The notes below the pieces were generated by a model that worked only from the letters and a program-made list of their open reading frames with translations, made no database searches and was not told the DNA's origin. This document shows positions 1 to 12,152 of a DNA stretch of 64,000 bases, piece after piece. A program made the translations under genes and the position numbers. How positions within the stretch are numbered: position 1 is the first letter of the stretch; each line of letters opens with the position of its first letter. Origin of the DNA: Pocillopora verrucosa (taxonomy: Eukaryota; Cnidaria; Anthozoa; Scleractinia; Pocilloporidae); the NCBI RefSeq assembly GCF_036669915.1, contig NC_089324.1:919344-983343 (forward strand), given 5' to 3'.

Positions 1-1190
1 AGGATCTTGTCCGTTGACATATAGATTTTAAGCTGGTCTAGTTTGTCAGTACTTCGTCTGTCGAGAAGCGGTTGAGGATATTTTGACCGCAGGAAAAGCA
101 GTAGTCTCACTGATTTTCCATTTTTCTGTCGTTATTTATTTTATTATTGTTTTTTTTTTTATCGATTTACTGTTAAAGGGAATAGAAATATTGCTGGTAA
201 TAAGGTAAACACCGAGAAAAAGTGAATAAATTTGTGCAGGAGAAATTTCCTACGTAGCTGCTGATTTTCAGGTTTCGACGTAAGATTGCGCTTGTTTTTA
301 CAAGTGTGAATAAATTTCTGCAAAAGGAATTGCCCAAGTAGATACTAACATTCAGGTTTTGACGTAGTTTTTAGTGTAGTTTATAATTATTCTAACTTGC
401 ATTGTCAGGCATATCGATTTTTTTTATTCTCAAAACTCATGCAGGCTTAATCTGGTCCTAAACATTTCTTGTTTAACTTACTAAATATGTAAACAGTATT
501 CTGACATTTTAAATTACGAAATGTTTCGGCCATTTTCCTTTTTGCTTTTTAAAAACGTGCTCGTTTATAATTTGACCAGTGTTTGACCATAGTTTGAAAG
601 TACAGAAGAGTAACCAGGCAACTGAAGCTATTCTGCGTTAGATAATTCAGTTTGATGAAATAAAAAAAGACACAAAACAATTTTGATTTGTAATAGCAAG
701 GACAAAGGAAGGAATTCACCCAATTTGCAACGTTCGCTTAATGTAAAATTCTCGAGATGAACAAAAGTGCACATTTCCATGCGTAGATGAGTTTGGTACC
801 TACGGAAATTCGCTTGTAGACATTTTGAGCAAACAGAATATTCCCGAACTAAATTTTTATGCCTTGGTTTAACCTCATCAACATGTTAATTCAGGTCTCT
901 TGGAAATGCCTTGGTAGTGCTTGTGCGTGACGGCGTCTACACGTATTTATCACAGTGGATTCAGTTTAACGCGTGAAAAAATTGGATCGGATGCTTGTGC
1001 GCAGGTGGCGTATCATCGAACGTTAAATTTGTGAGCGTCTAATGCTCAAAAGTTGATACCTTAACGGTATTCAATTTACCAAAAGACTACATCTCCTTTG
1101 AGCCACAAGAAGTAACGGATCTTATTGTTACGTCACTCAGATTAAGAGAAACCAATCTCTCATCAGCTTTTGTTTCCTATCGTTTTTTAG
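1..1190. other. 5' flank, probably intron of the gene at 1191-8030
   Basis: There is no convincing coding segment here. The stretch ends in a pyrimidine-rich tract followed by TAG at 1188-1190. That TAG is an in-frame stop immediately before the first long coding exon, so the region is best read as intron sequence upstream of that exon. The earlier exons and promoter are probably outside the window. Confidence 0.5.
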
Positions 1191-4100
1191 CAGTCCCAAG
1201 AGTCTTCGGTATGGTCGGACCCAGGCTCCAGAAGGATCCCCTCCAGGTTTATCACGTGTCACACGGAGCCAACAAACACGTTGTGCATGGGGCCCTTTAG
1301 CTCTGTGCCCCTTATCTCTGAGCCTGAAGAAACGTCTGAGGAGTCGTTTGATCTAATGAGGCACCTTAGACTCAACAAACCACAACACGTGACAAAGGGT
1401 ATGTACCTTGAACCAGTTACAGAAGAACTTGAAGTGTCTTCGGTTGGAAGTGGAACAATTAGGACGAGAATTTCTAGAAAACTCTCTAACGAAGAAGGCA
1501 CGATCATTGTACGAGAGGAGTCGTTAGAACAACCGAATCAGGATTCGGAACTAGTCTTGAATGTTCCTTCGGTTATTGTAAGCGAGAAAACAAGCTTTGA
1601 TTCGAACGAGCCCACCGATACCAATTATACTGAAAACAATCGAGAAGAGGCGGTTATCATTGCAAATTTAAACGTTGAAGAAAGCAAAAGCATTCCCGCT
1701 AGAGAGGGTACATTGTTCTATCATGCAACGAGTTCGTCAAGCAGTGTAGAGGCAGTGAATTCGAGCCATCACAACACAGACAGCGATAAACTCGCGTCAA
1801 TTACGAGTGATTACAGTGATATGGATGAATTACCAGGGAACGCAGTCGTGGATTTTGATCCAGGGGTAACAGATGTTTCTCCTCACGTAGCAGTCCCATG
1901 GCACTTGAAAGTTGCAAATATTGCTGTACAAGATTCTTTTGAACTCGAAGAAATCGGAAATGAGGATTTTAACGAAAAAGAATCGTCATCGTTTGTAGAT
2001 GAAGAAAGCGGGTATAATTCCAAGGCATCAGACAAACGCTTGACAAGAGAAAATAGCGGGGAAAGTAGTGGCTTTGAAGAAATGTTTCCCGACAAAGACG
2101 CAACAAGTTCAAATTCTTGTTCGCCTGTTTTGAATGCGAAGGAATTTTCCACTATCGAATGTACTTTTGTTAGCCAGGTAAGGCCACTGAAAGCTCTTTT
2201 GGATCCTGAAATGATTTGCAGAGCAGTGGAAGAAAAATCGCCCAGAGCGACATTTGTACAGAGGAGAACTAAATCTTTGACAAAACAGCGACCAGTTGAC
2301 GAGGATAGTTTTGGATCATGGGTCTCTAGTTCCAGTTCACCCCTGTTAAAATATGTCGCAGGGAGTTTAGGGAGCAGTGTGGGTCAAAATTACGCGAATA
2401 CATTGGTTCAGAAAGGGTCAGGTGTTCCTTCGCGAAGCACCGAAGAACTTGTGGATCCTGCTAGGAAATCTAAGGTAGAAGGGTGTGATGGTAAAGTGGA
2501 CGAAAACTGTAACAGAAAATCAAAATTTGATTTGGAACAACGGCCATTATCTGCGGTTTCATCCGCGTTCGATAAAGATGGTGATACTCTCGATAAGGAT
2601 AACAATGTGGCTGCTGAAAGCAAAGAAAACGAAAATACAAATCATGCAAAATCTAAATCAAGTTTTGAGAATGACCCTCACATTGGGATTGGACAATCTG
2701 AGGTGGGCCTTTTTGTGTTAGGAACGCCAGACGAGGGCAGTGGCAGTTTTGTAAAGGACAACAAAGTTTCTCCTGAAAGCTTTCAAAACCAAAAGCATTT
2801 TAATGGGGAATTGTGTGCGATTAGTAAGAATGAACCTGATATTGCTATGAGACAAACTACGATAAGTCCTGTTGTATCAGGTACATCAGAAGTAGACGAT
2901 ACTTGGGAAGAACAGGATGACAAAGTGCCAGCTAACAGCTTTGGCATGGGAGATCAAGTAAATGTAGAGTGTTTCTCCAATGTTCCGATTAAGACTGACA
3001 CTGCGATGAATAAATCTAAGGTTGGCCCGATTATTCGAAATAATGTAACAGGTGGATGCCAGAGAAACATATCTGACTCAAGCTTAATTACAGAAGAGTT
3101 AGTTTCGCCGCAAAGTTTACGTGAACTTGCAGATGATGGTTATTTTCATGCCAAGTTACTCCAGACTAACTCAGATATCGAAAACGAAGCAGAAACTTGT
3201 GTTAGTGTCGCTGCTTGTGGTAACCTTTCAACGTCTTCCCTTGTGGACAACGAAGACGTTAGTGCATGCGTAGAACAACAACAGAGGAAGGAATCTCGAA
3301 AGGCTTTGAAAAAGGTTGATTCTGAATGTCAAAAGGTTAGTCTAAGATGATTGTATGAATGTATTTAATGTTAAGCCACTTGGAAAGTCGAAGTGTAAAC
3401 CGGGTTGATAAGTTGTTCTAGAGCCATGAAGAGCAACATTTTGTGATCAGAAGATTCAAATGTAAACATGGAAACTGAATTATTAAGGAGGGGGGAAGTT
3501 TCTCATTTTTTTATGAGCGTTTTAGTACTTTGCATAGATCGGTATAATGTAGAACCCATGAAATCATTTTATAGATCAGTTTTAATAAGTTTCATGATTT
3601 AATATGTAAGTGGGACTTGATGGTAAATGGTTTTTAAAGGTGAAGACAGTCAGTGAAAGAAAAAGAGACATTTTTCTTTTAAGAAAATTAATGTAAACCT
3701 TGGCAGACGTTCGTTTAAGGATTACATCACATGTCGAAAAATCTGTATGAAGAGGAAATTGAGAAGTAAATTTAATTTTTTTTACAACAGAACATAGTCA
3801 TATCTATTTAAATGCAGTGCGATGTAAGTTTTATTTAATTTTTTAAGTTTAATATTGTTTGATTCCCTTTAATAAATATTTTTCGACACCTGCGCTTTGT
3901 TTTGTTTGAAAGCTTGTTACGTAGTTTAGAGAGGAGAGTCTGAAAAGTGGCTCCGAATTTTAGAGTATTTATCGGGGAGACAGTGGTATTCAGAGGTTTG
4001 TTTAGCAGTGATATAATTGGCGTCACTCGTGAGCACTGGTGGTGAGGGTTCTGAAGAAGGTTGCAATTGCAGTTGGAGTGATCACCACAAAGACCGGCGG

Positions 4101-7100
4101 TAGTGCTGTTGATGATGGGTTTCGTCGAAAAAATCGTGCAGTTAGTGGTGATGATGTTACGGCTGAGTGTGTTTTTTTTCCTTTTTTGATTATGATGGTG
4201 ACGATGAGGTTGTTATTGGCAACGGTGTAGATAATGGTAGTGATTTTAGCGACGGAAGTGACAACGAGGATAACAGTAATTGTGGTGGTGATGATGTGTT
4301 ATTGATGACGATGACGAAGACGATGACAACGACGAAGACGACGACGACGAAAACGAAGACGACGACGACGACGACGAAGATGACGACGATGAAGAAGACA
4401 TTAACGAGACAATAACAGTTGTGATAACGAAGAGGTTTACGTTGGAGATTTAAATGGCGAGGAAGACTGGTGCAACTCTAATGGATCGAGGACGACGATG
4501 AAACTGAGGTAAACCACGACGAGGTTGCCAACAGCGATGAGGACGACAACCATGTTGCGTTTCTGATTGATAAAGCATTTCTTGACAGTCCTAACATACT
4601 AATATGTTACTTGTTAATTAGCACACAAGCGGTGATTTTGACAATAACTTTATGTTGGACAAGAATGATTATAATCCTTCCAGGTGAGAACTAATACCAT
4701 TAACTAAGATATTTATAATCACGATAAAGATCTTAAAAGTAATGTTACTGATTTGGACTGTAGTGATGTTCGTGTGTGCGTTGCAAGGATCTTTCAGCTG
4801 CAAGGCAGTTGTGTTTTCTCCCGCGTTTGATTGCACCTTTACCTACTTTTGTCACAGGTAATTGTAGGTTTTCCCTCGTTTTACACCAAGTGCATACTTT
4901 TTCTAGTCTTTTCTGTTCCTTCCTTTATTCCCAGCGTTTAACGCTGCTTACCTATTCTTCCATACTCTGCTGATGTGCTCTGAGCTGGAACTGGATTTTT
5001 GCCTTTGTTCCAATTATAAATATGTTTTCACTCTTCTCTCAAGTTTCTTCCTTGGGTATCGATATTTTAGTTTGGAGCAATTTTAAAGCTTCTTTGAATT
5101 TATGTGTTTTGTTCGTCTGTTTTACATTGTAGCATTACCTTCATGAGATTAACATTCTAGAGCAGAGCATTAAAAGGTATGAGTCAAACTTATCTTCCGA
5201 GGGACCACTGGATAGAGCCAAAGCTGTTGGTGATACTGAGAGTGTACTAGTGAGGTAGGTTTGTCTGTTCATTACTCGTTGCCCTTCGCATAGGGTCTCG
5301 TCCAGAGTTTCTTTCAATTGGTCTCAGAGCAATTTCCTATTATTTCGAAAGTGATCCGGGATTGATTTGGTTTTGCTTTCTTTCGTTTTGTGTTTGGTCC
5401 AGAAAACTCGCACCACTTTCGTAACAAATCAGATTCAAAGCTAAAACAAATCGCGACTTGTTCACTAGCGTTTTCCCGCACTTCCGGTAGTGTGCTTGTT
5501 TGTTCTACGAGTTTTCATTGGCTCCTGGTGATATTATCCATTTCATGATTGGCTGTTGTGATTGCTATGATTTGGTTTCACGACACTCAGTTGAAAAGCG
5601 CTCGATGCATGTTTACGACGGAATACGCAATTTCACCCTAAGTCTTCTCCTCAAGGTGCAGATTGGTGAGTTCTTATTGGCTCCTGTTGATATTATCCTT
5701 GCTGTGATTGGCTGTTGGGTTTACTTTTATTTTGATTTTACGACACTCAATCGTTAAATGCTCTATGAATGTTTACGATGGAATACGTAATATTCTCAAA
5801 ACACTGAGATTAAAAGAATGTGTACTTGGAAACAAGCAGAAAGTGCCTAAGAATGACGAACATTTTAGTGCAAACGAGACGAGACGATTTTCAGTAAATA
5901 GGGTCATCATGCATAAGGGCTTTCTACATAACACGATTAGAGATAGACAAATATTTGTATAACCTCATTTTCAAGTATTTAAAGCATTTTCAAATGTGCT
6001 TTCATTTCTTTCTGATGTTGTAGGATCAAAGAAGAAACGAATGCTATTCAAGAATTGCGTGTGATGATTGGTTCAGAACTCGAAAGAATGAAGTTTCTTC
6101 TTTCGGAACGCAGAAGGCTGTTGCTTGCAGGAGTTGCGAAGAGCCCAGTTTGTTTCGGTGTTTCTCAAAGGGTAAGGTTGTGTATTGACAGCTATTTTAT
6201 TAACCTTTGAACCCTGAGAGTGGCCAGCATCTAATTTTTTCAGACAGTCATGCTGCTGAATCATTTATCACGGTCATGAGAAAAAGAGAAATGACCACCA
6301 ACCTAAGAAGCTCTGATTGATAAACGAATTCTCCTTGTCAGCACCAGAGAAAATGTTTAGAGAACATTATGGAGAATACGGATACTGATGTTAGGGTGTG
6401 AAGGATTAAGAAAATATACTCTCCTGAGGGAACCTGATTGAAATCGATAGGTGCAATCATAATCGGAGTGAGTGGATATTTGATCCCGAATTTAGCACCG
6501 AGCTATACAGGATTTATTTAGGGTTTTAACGGAGGAAGACTTCCTCTGAAATTCTTGACGAATTCTCCGTCACTTTGACACAGGAGTCCATTGCGAATTA
6601 AAAAAGGAGTGTTTTTTTACCTTCACGTCTGGTAATGAAACCCTGGTGTGTGGCAATTTGAATAAAAGGCCACCGGCCAGGTCTTACGTATGGTATTGTT
6701 TATTATGCGGTGGTTCTAACTTTTAAGTCTGTGGAGGAAACCCCTCAGAGCTTATGACCATTTTATTGAAAGCTTCTGAACAGTACTTTTACATGGTGCT
6801 TTTTAGGATATTGTACAAAACAATTGGTCTCGATTCTGCAAATCCTTGTGTGTAATGTCTAAAAGAAATTGATTGCACAGTATTGTCACGTGACACGTGG
6901 TATACCATCCTGGGGAGGACACTCAACTGTTCGGTCTATGAATAAAAACCTTATGATTATTGAAATAGAACTTAGGATCCTATCAGTGACAGCATTTTAT
7001 GCTTTTTCGTTTTTAAGATGGCAGACCTTCTTCGGGAACAGTCGTCGTTAAATATTGGACTTTCGAACATTAACGATGAATTATCGATTCGAGAGAAGGC

Positions 7101-8030
7101 TTCTCGACGGGCCAGGATATACACGCAGATTGAAAGCATTAAGAAAGAATTGAAAGAGGACAGGGAAAAGTGTATGAAGGAGTTTCGTGAAGAGGTAAGT
7201 GCTCTTGTGTTTTTACTCCCTGCGTGTTTAACTTTTATAGCCTGACACAGCAACGGGAATATATGTGATTTCTTTGTTGTTGAGACATCGAAGAAGAAGA
7301 AGATCGATTACCGTGTGTCTAGCTCAAGAATTTGCGCATTGTTACCTGAAAATATTCAGAGGATTCTGAACAAAATTTCAGACTCAATTTTCTGTACAGG
7401 ACGGTCTTCGATTGACTTTCGTAAGACCAAAACCAGAGTAATAACTACGGCCATTCAGAGCGAAGTAAATCATTACTTGGAGCCAATAAGAACTCAAATT
7501 GAAAACAAGCTTCGAACCAATGGTATCCGGTTTTACTTCCGACTCTCAGTTGGAAATTGCTCTCTTAAAAGCTACTTTCGTTTAAGCCATCGCCAAACTT
7601 CTCTATTTATTCTTATCACTGCATTACAATTCATACCACTGTATTCGGTTTTGTGAATATGATGTGCGTCAATACAAACAGTGTAAAAGCCCGCAAGGAA
7701 AGAAGAGATGAATCGATGAAAGCTGACCTTTGTATTTTTGATAGATAAAGGAAGGCCTCGTCCGCGAGTTGAGTGAAAAGTTTTCAACGGAGGTTGAGTT
7801 GCTTCGTCAAGAAGTTCGGGTAAGCATTGTTCCCAATGAGAATTCAATGACAAATTTAAGATAATGCTGTTTTCTTAAGGTGGCTGCAGCGATGTTTTAT
7901 CAACTCATTACAAATCGTTTTATCTGTTCTGCTTTGTTGTTAGTCCAAAGACGCTGTGATCAAGCAGTTGATGAAGAATCATGAACAAGCAGATCTAAAT
8001 CAAAATCTTGATCATCTGGAGCAGAGTTGA
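1191..8030 (+). CDS. 3' part of a large acidic Ser-rich protein gene with a coiled-coil C-terminus
   Basis: I do not recognise this gene. Phase-consistent exons are 1191-3335, 5133-5254, 6024-6171, 7018-7194, 7745-7819 and 7944-8030 (stop TGA at 8028-8030), giving 917 residues. The large first exon (715 residues) is low in hydrophobic residues and rich in Ser, Glu, Asp and Asn, so it is probably disordered; it includes a basic stretch around FVQRRTKSLTKQR. The later exons (about 200 residues) are charged and Leu/Glu/Lys/Arg-rich, with heptad-like segments such as EINILEQSIKRYE, IQELRVMIGSELERMKFLL and QIESIKKELKEDREK. This suggests a short dimerising coiled coil at the C-terminus. The first exon begins right after an acceptor AG, with a stop in frame upstream, so the true N-terminus lies in earlier exons not seen here. 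A cytoskeletal or scaffold role is possible but not shown. The exon chain is fairly sure; the function is unknown. Confidence 0.7.
3336..5132. other. intron with GAC/GAT-rich trinucleotide repeat
   Basis: First intron of the coiled-coil gene, from donor AAG|GTTAGT to acceptor TTGTAG. It contains a long imperfect (GAY)n tract (about 4185-4560) and a polypyrimidine-bounded 62-nt segment (4622-4683) that resembles an exon but cannot be spliced in frame to the next exon. Confidence 0.55.
4185..4560. repeat. GAY/GAA trinucleotide low-complexity tract
   Basis: Imperfect runs of GAC, GAT, GAA and AAC triplets are densest at 4300-4395. Read in different frames they give poly-Asp/Glu or poly-Thr, typical of an expanded triplet array rather than a selected protein. 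It lies inside an intron, and no splice signals frame it. Confidence 0.75.
5390..5800. repeat. dispersed repeat with internal duplication (ATTGGCTCCTGNTGATATTAT)
   Basis: Two related units of about 150 bp (near 5509-5662 and 5670-5795) share the blocks TTGGCTCCTG, GATATTATCC, GTGATTGGCTGTTG and ACGACACTCA. They lie in an intron of the coiled-coil gene. Related sequence recurs at about 60930-61200 (same strand) and about 63590-63690 (opposite strand), so this is a dispersed family. No coding capacity is visible. Confidence 0.6.
6197..6412. mobile_element. MITE family 1 copy (ends TTAACC...GGGTGT...TTAAG)
   Basis: About 215 bp that matches copies at 31262-31470 and 52434-52648, with shared blocks AGCATCTAATTT, TCTCCTTGTCAGCACC and ATTATGGAGAATA. 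Its ends are imperfect inverted repeats, starting TTAACCTTTGA and finishing near TTAGGGTGTGAAGGATTAAG. It carries no ORF, consistent with a non-autonomous DNA transposon. It sits in the intron between exons 6024-6171 and 7018-7194. Confidence 0.65.
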
Positions 8031-9450
8031 AGTCTAGAGGGAGGGTAGATTGAGGGAAGTTTTGTAAGCAGTTTCCTTTTTCAGACATCTTGTTTCATGT
8101 GCAGTATCGGCAGTATCGCTGACACCGGGAAACCGTGAAGTCGCTTATGGGAAAGATCTCGCGGCGATGTGTTTGGTAAATTCATTTTTTGATGGTTTCA
8201 CGATCTTGAGCATTGTTGAGTTCCGTGTTTCTTCCCATCAATACACTCAGATTTGTTGTTTTAGTGTTTTGTAATGGACAGTCCTTCGCGACAGTGCGTT
8301 TTCTTAGGAATTGTTTTCCGATTATATTTTGTGGTGGAATTTTACTTGTGGCAGGCCACAATAATCACGAATGAAATTATCCATCACATGCATTCATCCT
8401 AAGCTGTAAGTTTACATTCCAGTTAAGGATATGTGACATATATCAACAACTGGTTGTAAACTAATTGTAAATGTGAGTGTAATATTTTGAAAAGGCGCGT
8501 ATTGCCTAAATCAATTATAAATGCTTTAATACACATTCAAGAGGTCCATGGAGCTGCTTATCTGTTTGCGATAGTAGTCTTCTTTTTTTGGAGCTTTGTC
8601 TTCTTTTCCTTCTAAGTATGAGTTCATTAAGATCAGTTATTGCGAGTTTTATTGGATCCATCCTCAACCTTCTTTCATTTATAAAACAAAACAGCGGTAG
8701 TCTAATTCCCACGTCTTCCCAACTGAAAGTGGACGGGGAAAACAGGGAATGACTACAATACTGTCTCAGCAATTCCACACAACTTATTCCCATTCATGGT
8801 ATAATTTTAATAGTGCTCTTATCAAATAATCAGCTACAAGTGAGTGAGAGTCCTTTGGAAGAGGTAAACCTTGAAACAGAAGAGAGCCTCGTGAGAATAT
8901 AGCTCATTTTTCTTTAATTGTTTTTCGTTTATTGAGTTGAAATTTAAAACAATTTTCTTTTATAATTTAAGGTGCAAAAAGTTATACTTCTGTAGTGAAA
9001 ACAGAAGCATAGTCAATAACGTGAACGATTCGATCTTCCATGAATCATATAGCTGTATAGAAGAATTATATTCTTCCAGCGACGAAACAGGGTAATAAGA
9101 TGAAAAAGATTGCCTTTTTTCAGCCATGAAATCTTTATATTGAAAAAAAACTGTGAAAATACATTAGGTTGATTTCCACATAGTTTTCATAGTTATATGT
9201 ACTTGTAATGTTAAATGAAATCAACACCAATCGGTACCCAGCATAGTCAAATATTTAAAGAAGATTGCGTTTACTGGACTAGAACCATCTTCCTTGCATG
9301 ACCAATATGTCGTTAAAAACAAAAAAACAAAACAAAACAAAGAAAAAAACAAATGAATTTGCACAGTGAGACCAGCCTTGTCCTCAATAGTGCTGACATG
9401 TCAGACCCAACCTGAGGATTGTAAAACATGGAGATGTGAATAAAGGCTAT
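8031..9450. other. intergenic stretch without recognisable gene
   Basis: Downstream of the coiled-coil gene stop. A basic minus-strand ORF (8515-8793) is open but was set aside because a better terminal exon exists for the zinc-finger gene. Otherwise the sequence is AT-rich, with stops in all frames. Confidence 0.5.
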
Positions 9451-9738
9451 AAGTTTTAAAAGAAACTATGGTGTTGCGTGCCTGGGAGAGTATAACAAGG
9501 TAATTTGGTATTAAGGGGGTAAGTTACTAAAGAAACTGTGGTGTTGCGTGGCTGGCAGAGTATAACAAGGTAATTTGGTATTAAGGGGGCAAGTTACTAA
9601 AGAAACTGTGGTGTTGCGTCGGTGGGAGAGTATAGCAGGTAATTTAGTGTTAACAACTGAGTTGAAAACGTAAATTGGCCACCGCAAAGGGTAAAATAGC
9701 TGACGTTTCGAGCGTTAGTCCTTCGTCAGAGCGATTTG
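9451..9738 (-). mobile_element. Penelope-type repeat tail, minus orientation, with 70-bp tandem units and a hammerhead-like motif
   Basis: Three tandem units start at 9451, 9521 and 9591 (exact 70-bp period). Each carries AAAGAAACTNTGGTGTTGCG and AGTATAACAAGGTAATTTGG. The last unit runs into the family body and ends with the hammerhead-like core on the minus strand at 9699-9733. It abuts a plus-oriented copy of the same family at 9739-10190, so the two lie in inverted, head-to-head arrangement. Tandem and inverted partial copies are characteristic of Penelope-like elements. Confidence 0.65.
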
Positions 9739-10190
9739 GTATTACCTCATATAAGTGTCTTTCTACGTCGCGAAGGTGTTCTCGTAGAAAGAAATCACGT
9801 GGAAAGAAATAACAAGGACGCATCCCAACCAGTTGCTAAACACTTCAATCTCCCTAATCATTCTAATCAGCATATGGCAGTTTGCGGCTTTTCCCTACAT
9901 ATAGGCAGTTCGAAAAGCCGTTCTAAAACGTAAATTTTTCTGGCAAATCGGCACTCTTAATTCCCACGGAATCAACGAACACTTTTCATTCAGTTAATTT
10001 ATTCTTGTTTTTCTTGTTACCTTGTCCGCACCAGTAGCGAAGCTCCATTTTCTGCATATAAACACATGCTCAACCCACAATTCCTCCATTCGCTCTGACA
10101 AAGGGCTAAGCTGGAAAAGTTAGCTTTAAACCTCTTAACGGTGGCCAATTTACGTTATCAACTCAGTTAATAAAATACCAAATTACCTTT
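9739..10190 (+). mobile_element. Penelope-like element 3' end: decayed GIY-YIG endonuclease remnant plus tail
   Basis: The reading frame near 9812-9930 gives NNKDASQPVAKHFNLPNHS, which resembles the C-terminal part of the GIY-YIG endonuclease of Penelope-like retroelements (HFN-x-P-x-HS). It then breaks into stops near 9931. By alignment with the copy at 35814-35966, the following bases are a degraded version of the same C-terminus. About 100 bp further on come a mutated hammerhead-like segment (10094-10130) and the family tail (GGTGGCCAATTTACGTTATCAACTCAGTT). It is a non-functional fragment; the reverse transcriptase is absent. Confidence 0.6.
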
Positions 10191-10338
10191 TTAGAAGCAT
10201 TCTAAGTCAAGATTGATATTCGTTCTCACGTCTTTCTCCTCAACATCACTTTTTTTCCCCGTGGTTTACATTCTCACCCCGCTCGCTGAGAAGAAGAAAG
10301 TGACGAGTCATATGACTAGTCACGTGTCTCACAGCTGA

Positions 10339-11976
10339 TTAGTTACCTTGCTTTGAAATGGCCTTCAAATTACGTTTTCTGTTGTGAACACGAAAATGCT
10401 TTGAAAGGGTTGATCTGAAAAGTCAATATACATGACCATTATCATCACGTAACAAAAGCCAAGGACATCAAAGTGAATCTTCTGCATGATAGACTGTGCC
10501 AGTTTACCTTTCAGCAAATGCCATCCCACAGTCTGCACACCTGAAAGGTCGCTCCCCGGTGTGAGTGCGCATGTGCGTGGTGACAGAAGAGGACTGGGAG
10601 AAGCACTTTCCGCACACAGAGCATGCGTATGGTTTCTCTCCTGTGTGAGTTCGCACGTGTGTTATTAAGTTTGCTGATTGGGTGAAAGCTTTTGGACAGT
10701 GTGTACACTTGTACGGTTTTTCACCATTGTGTTTCCTCATGTGGACAATCAATGATGATTTGCGAGAGAAATCTCTTTTGCAGATATTGCATCGCGGCTT
10801 CTCTCGTCTCGTCTCGCGTTGTTCTTTGGAGTTGATAGTTACCTTTGAATTCCAAATTTTTTTAAAGGAAAACATGCATTATGTTTCGTAATTTTTTGTA
10901 CCAGTGCATCGTATTATTACTGCTCATTCACTTTCTTGTAATCTGGTAACAGTGGTTAATAATGTACATAAAAAAATTTGCGTTTCTGATTGGCTGAAAA
11001 CGAGTGCATTCTCATGTAACACGAGTGCAAATTACAAATAGGGCGCGCGCTTTCAAAATTCCGCCTCTTAACTATGTGTGATGTTTTTTCTTGTACATTA
11101 TTAATGATTAATAAAATGATATATTTTACAATTTGGTGTAATAAGCACTTGTAACTTTTCAAAGAGTAAAAATTGCACCTGCCCCACGGGCTCGTGAAAT
11201 TTTACTGACTCTGAAAAATTTATGCGTGCTTACTTAAACCAAATCTCACTCGAAATCATGTTATTACCTATACCGATTTTCTACAGTTCACCCGCTAAAC
11301 TCTGTTGACAACAACTGATTATCCCTTTGTGAAAACCATCTGATCTCCACAAAAATCCTTGCCCCCCACCCCATCCCCCAGCGTCAGATAAGGACTGGTC
11401 CCAAAACATTGTTTTATAGCAAGTGTCCCACAGTTTACAGGGCTCCTGAAAACGTACAATGTCTCACTCCCACCTTCCCCCCCCCCTTCCGTTCCCTTGG
11501 CACGTCCCTCTCAACCAATGTCCATTGCAATTATTTTGCAAGACTTTCAGGACCTATTTCTCCATCAGCAATCTAAGAAGCAGTTTTATTTTTCATATGT
11601 CCACTTTAAAAAATTCACTTTCATGAAAAGGCTAACGGCCCCGCTATGTGTTGTGCAATGTTACGTTTCCTAACACACTATGTTGAAGAAACACAAGAAT
11701 AACCATGAAGAGTAGCAAAGCACGCACTGGATATACGTTGAGAGGTGGTCTACTAATTTTATCACCTGAGAATTGATAAGCGATGCAGCTGCTGGACATG
11801 ACTCATGAGGATACTGTAGATACAGCGGGTATTGAAATACACCAGTTGCGCATGCACTTATCAGAGGAGGTGAAGTTTTTCCTGACACGTCCCCTTCGTC
11901 CATATAGCGTCTTGATTGATTGGGGAAGCCCAAGTATGATGGAAGAGCCTGAATGAATCGTATCTTTGGATGATGC
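10339..11976 (-). CDS. C2H2 zinc-finger protein gene 1 (four fingers; first exon not found)
   Basis: Minus-strand exons are 11766-11976, 10508-10842 and 10339-10414 (stop TAA at 10339-10341). The first encodes an N-terminal region rich in Tyr, Pro and Ser. The second carries three complete Kruppel-type fingers (CNIC..H, CTHC..H, CSVC..H) joined by TGEKP-type linkers, plus the Cys half of finger 4 (CADC). The third completes finger 4 with [11 protein letters not shown] and ends with a basic tail ([14 protein letters not shown]). Phases agree (0 after 11766, 2 after 10508). Exon 11766-11976 needs two bases from an upstream exon, so an initiator exon above 11976 is missing from the model. It is likely a nuclear DNA-binding transcription factor; the family assignment stops at C2H2. 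It is paralogous to the gene at 17415-19720, with the same intron position inside finger 4. Confidence 0.8.
10956..11104. mobile_element. 149-bp MITE with 13-bp terminal inverted repeats
   Basis: The ends are TTAATAATGTACA (10956-10968) and its exact complement TGTACATTATTAA (11092-11104). The interior block GATTGGCTGAAAACGAGTG recurs at about 51925-52060. It has no ORF and is inserted in the intron between zinc-finger gene 1 exons 10508-10842 and 11766-11976. Confidence 0.75.
11105..11765. other. remainder of zinc-finger gene 1 intron
   Basis: Non-coding. It contains C-rich low-complexity segments (about 11350-11400 and 11470-11500) resembling the complement of the dispersed G-rich repeats seen elsewhere in the window. 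No exon was detected. Confidence 0.5.
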
Positions 11977-12040
11977 CTGGTGGTTTGGGAGGTAAAATGT
12001 ACATACTTGAAACTCGAACAATGACATAATCTGAGAAAAT

Positions 12041-12152
12041 GCTCACCTACCCCTCCCCCAACCCAAAATTAATCTTACGTTGTTATCAGTCGACTATCGT
12101 TGGGTTAGGGGAGGGGTAGTTGCGCAGTTGTTCAGATACTGACATTGATCCG
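12041..12152. repeat. foldback repeat (family 2), left-truncated copy
   Basis: The left arm CTCACCTACCCCTCCCCCA and right arm TGGGTTAGGGGAGGGGTAG are complementary. The right flank TCAGATACTGACATTGATCC matches the end of the longer copy at 62853-62988. No coding content. Confidence 0.7.

Noticed and set aside
4622-4683. 62-nt candidate exon (HTSGDFDNNFMLDKNDYNPS) in the first intron of the coiled-coil gene
   Set aside because: It has good splice sites, but it exits in phase 2 while the next exon (5133-5254) is open only in phase 0. Direct joining of 3335 to 5133 is in frame, so it was left out; it could belong to an alternative transcript.
7300-7530. Open plus-strand segment with coding-like residues (SEVNHYLEPIRTQIENKL)
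   Set aside because: No splice-site pair keeps it in frame between 7194 and 7745, and the direct junction is already consistent.
8515-8793. Basic minus-strand ORF that could splice to zinc-finger gene 1 in phase
   Set aside because: It would leave finger 4 without histidines. The exon at 10339-10414 completes the finger ([10 protein letters not shown]) only 93 bp away.
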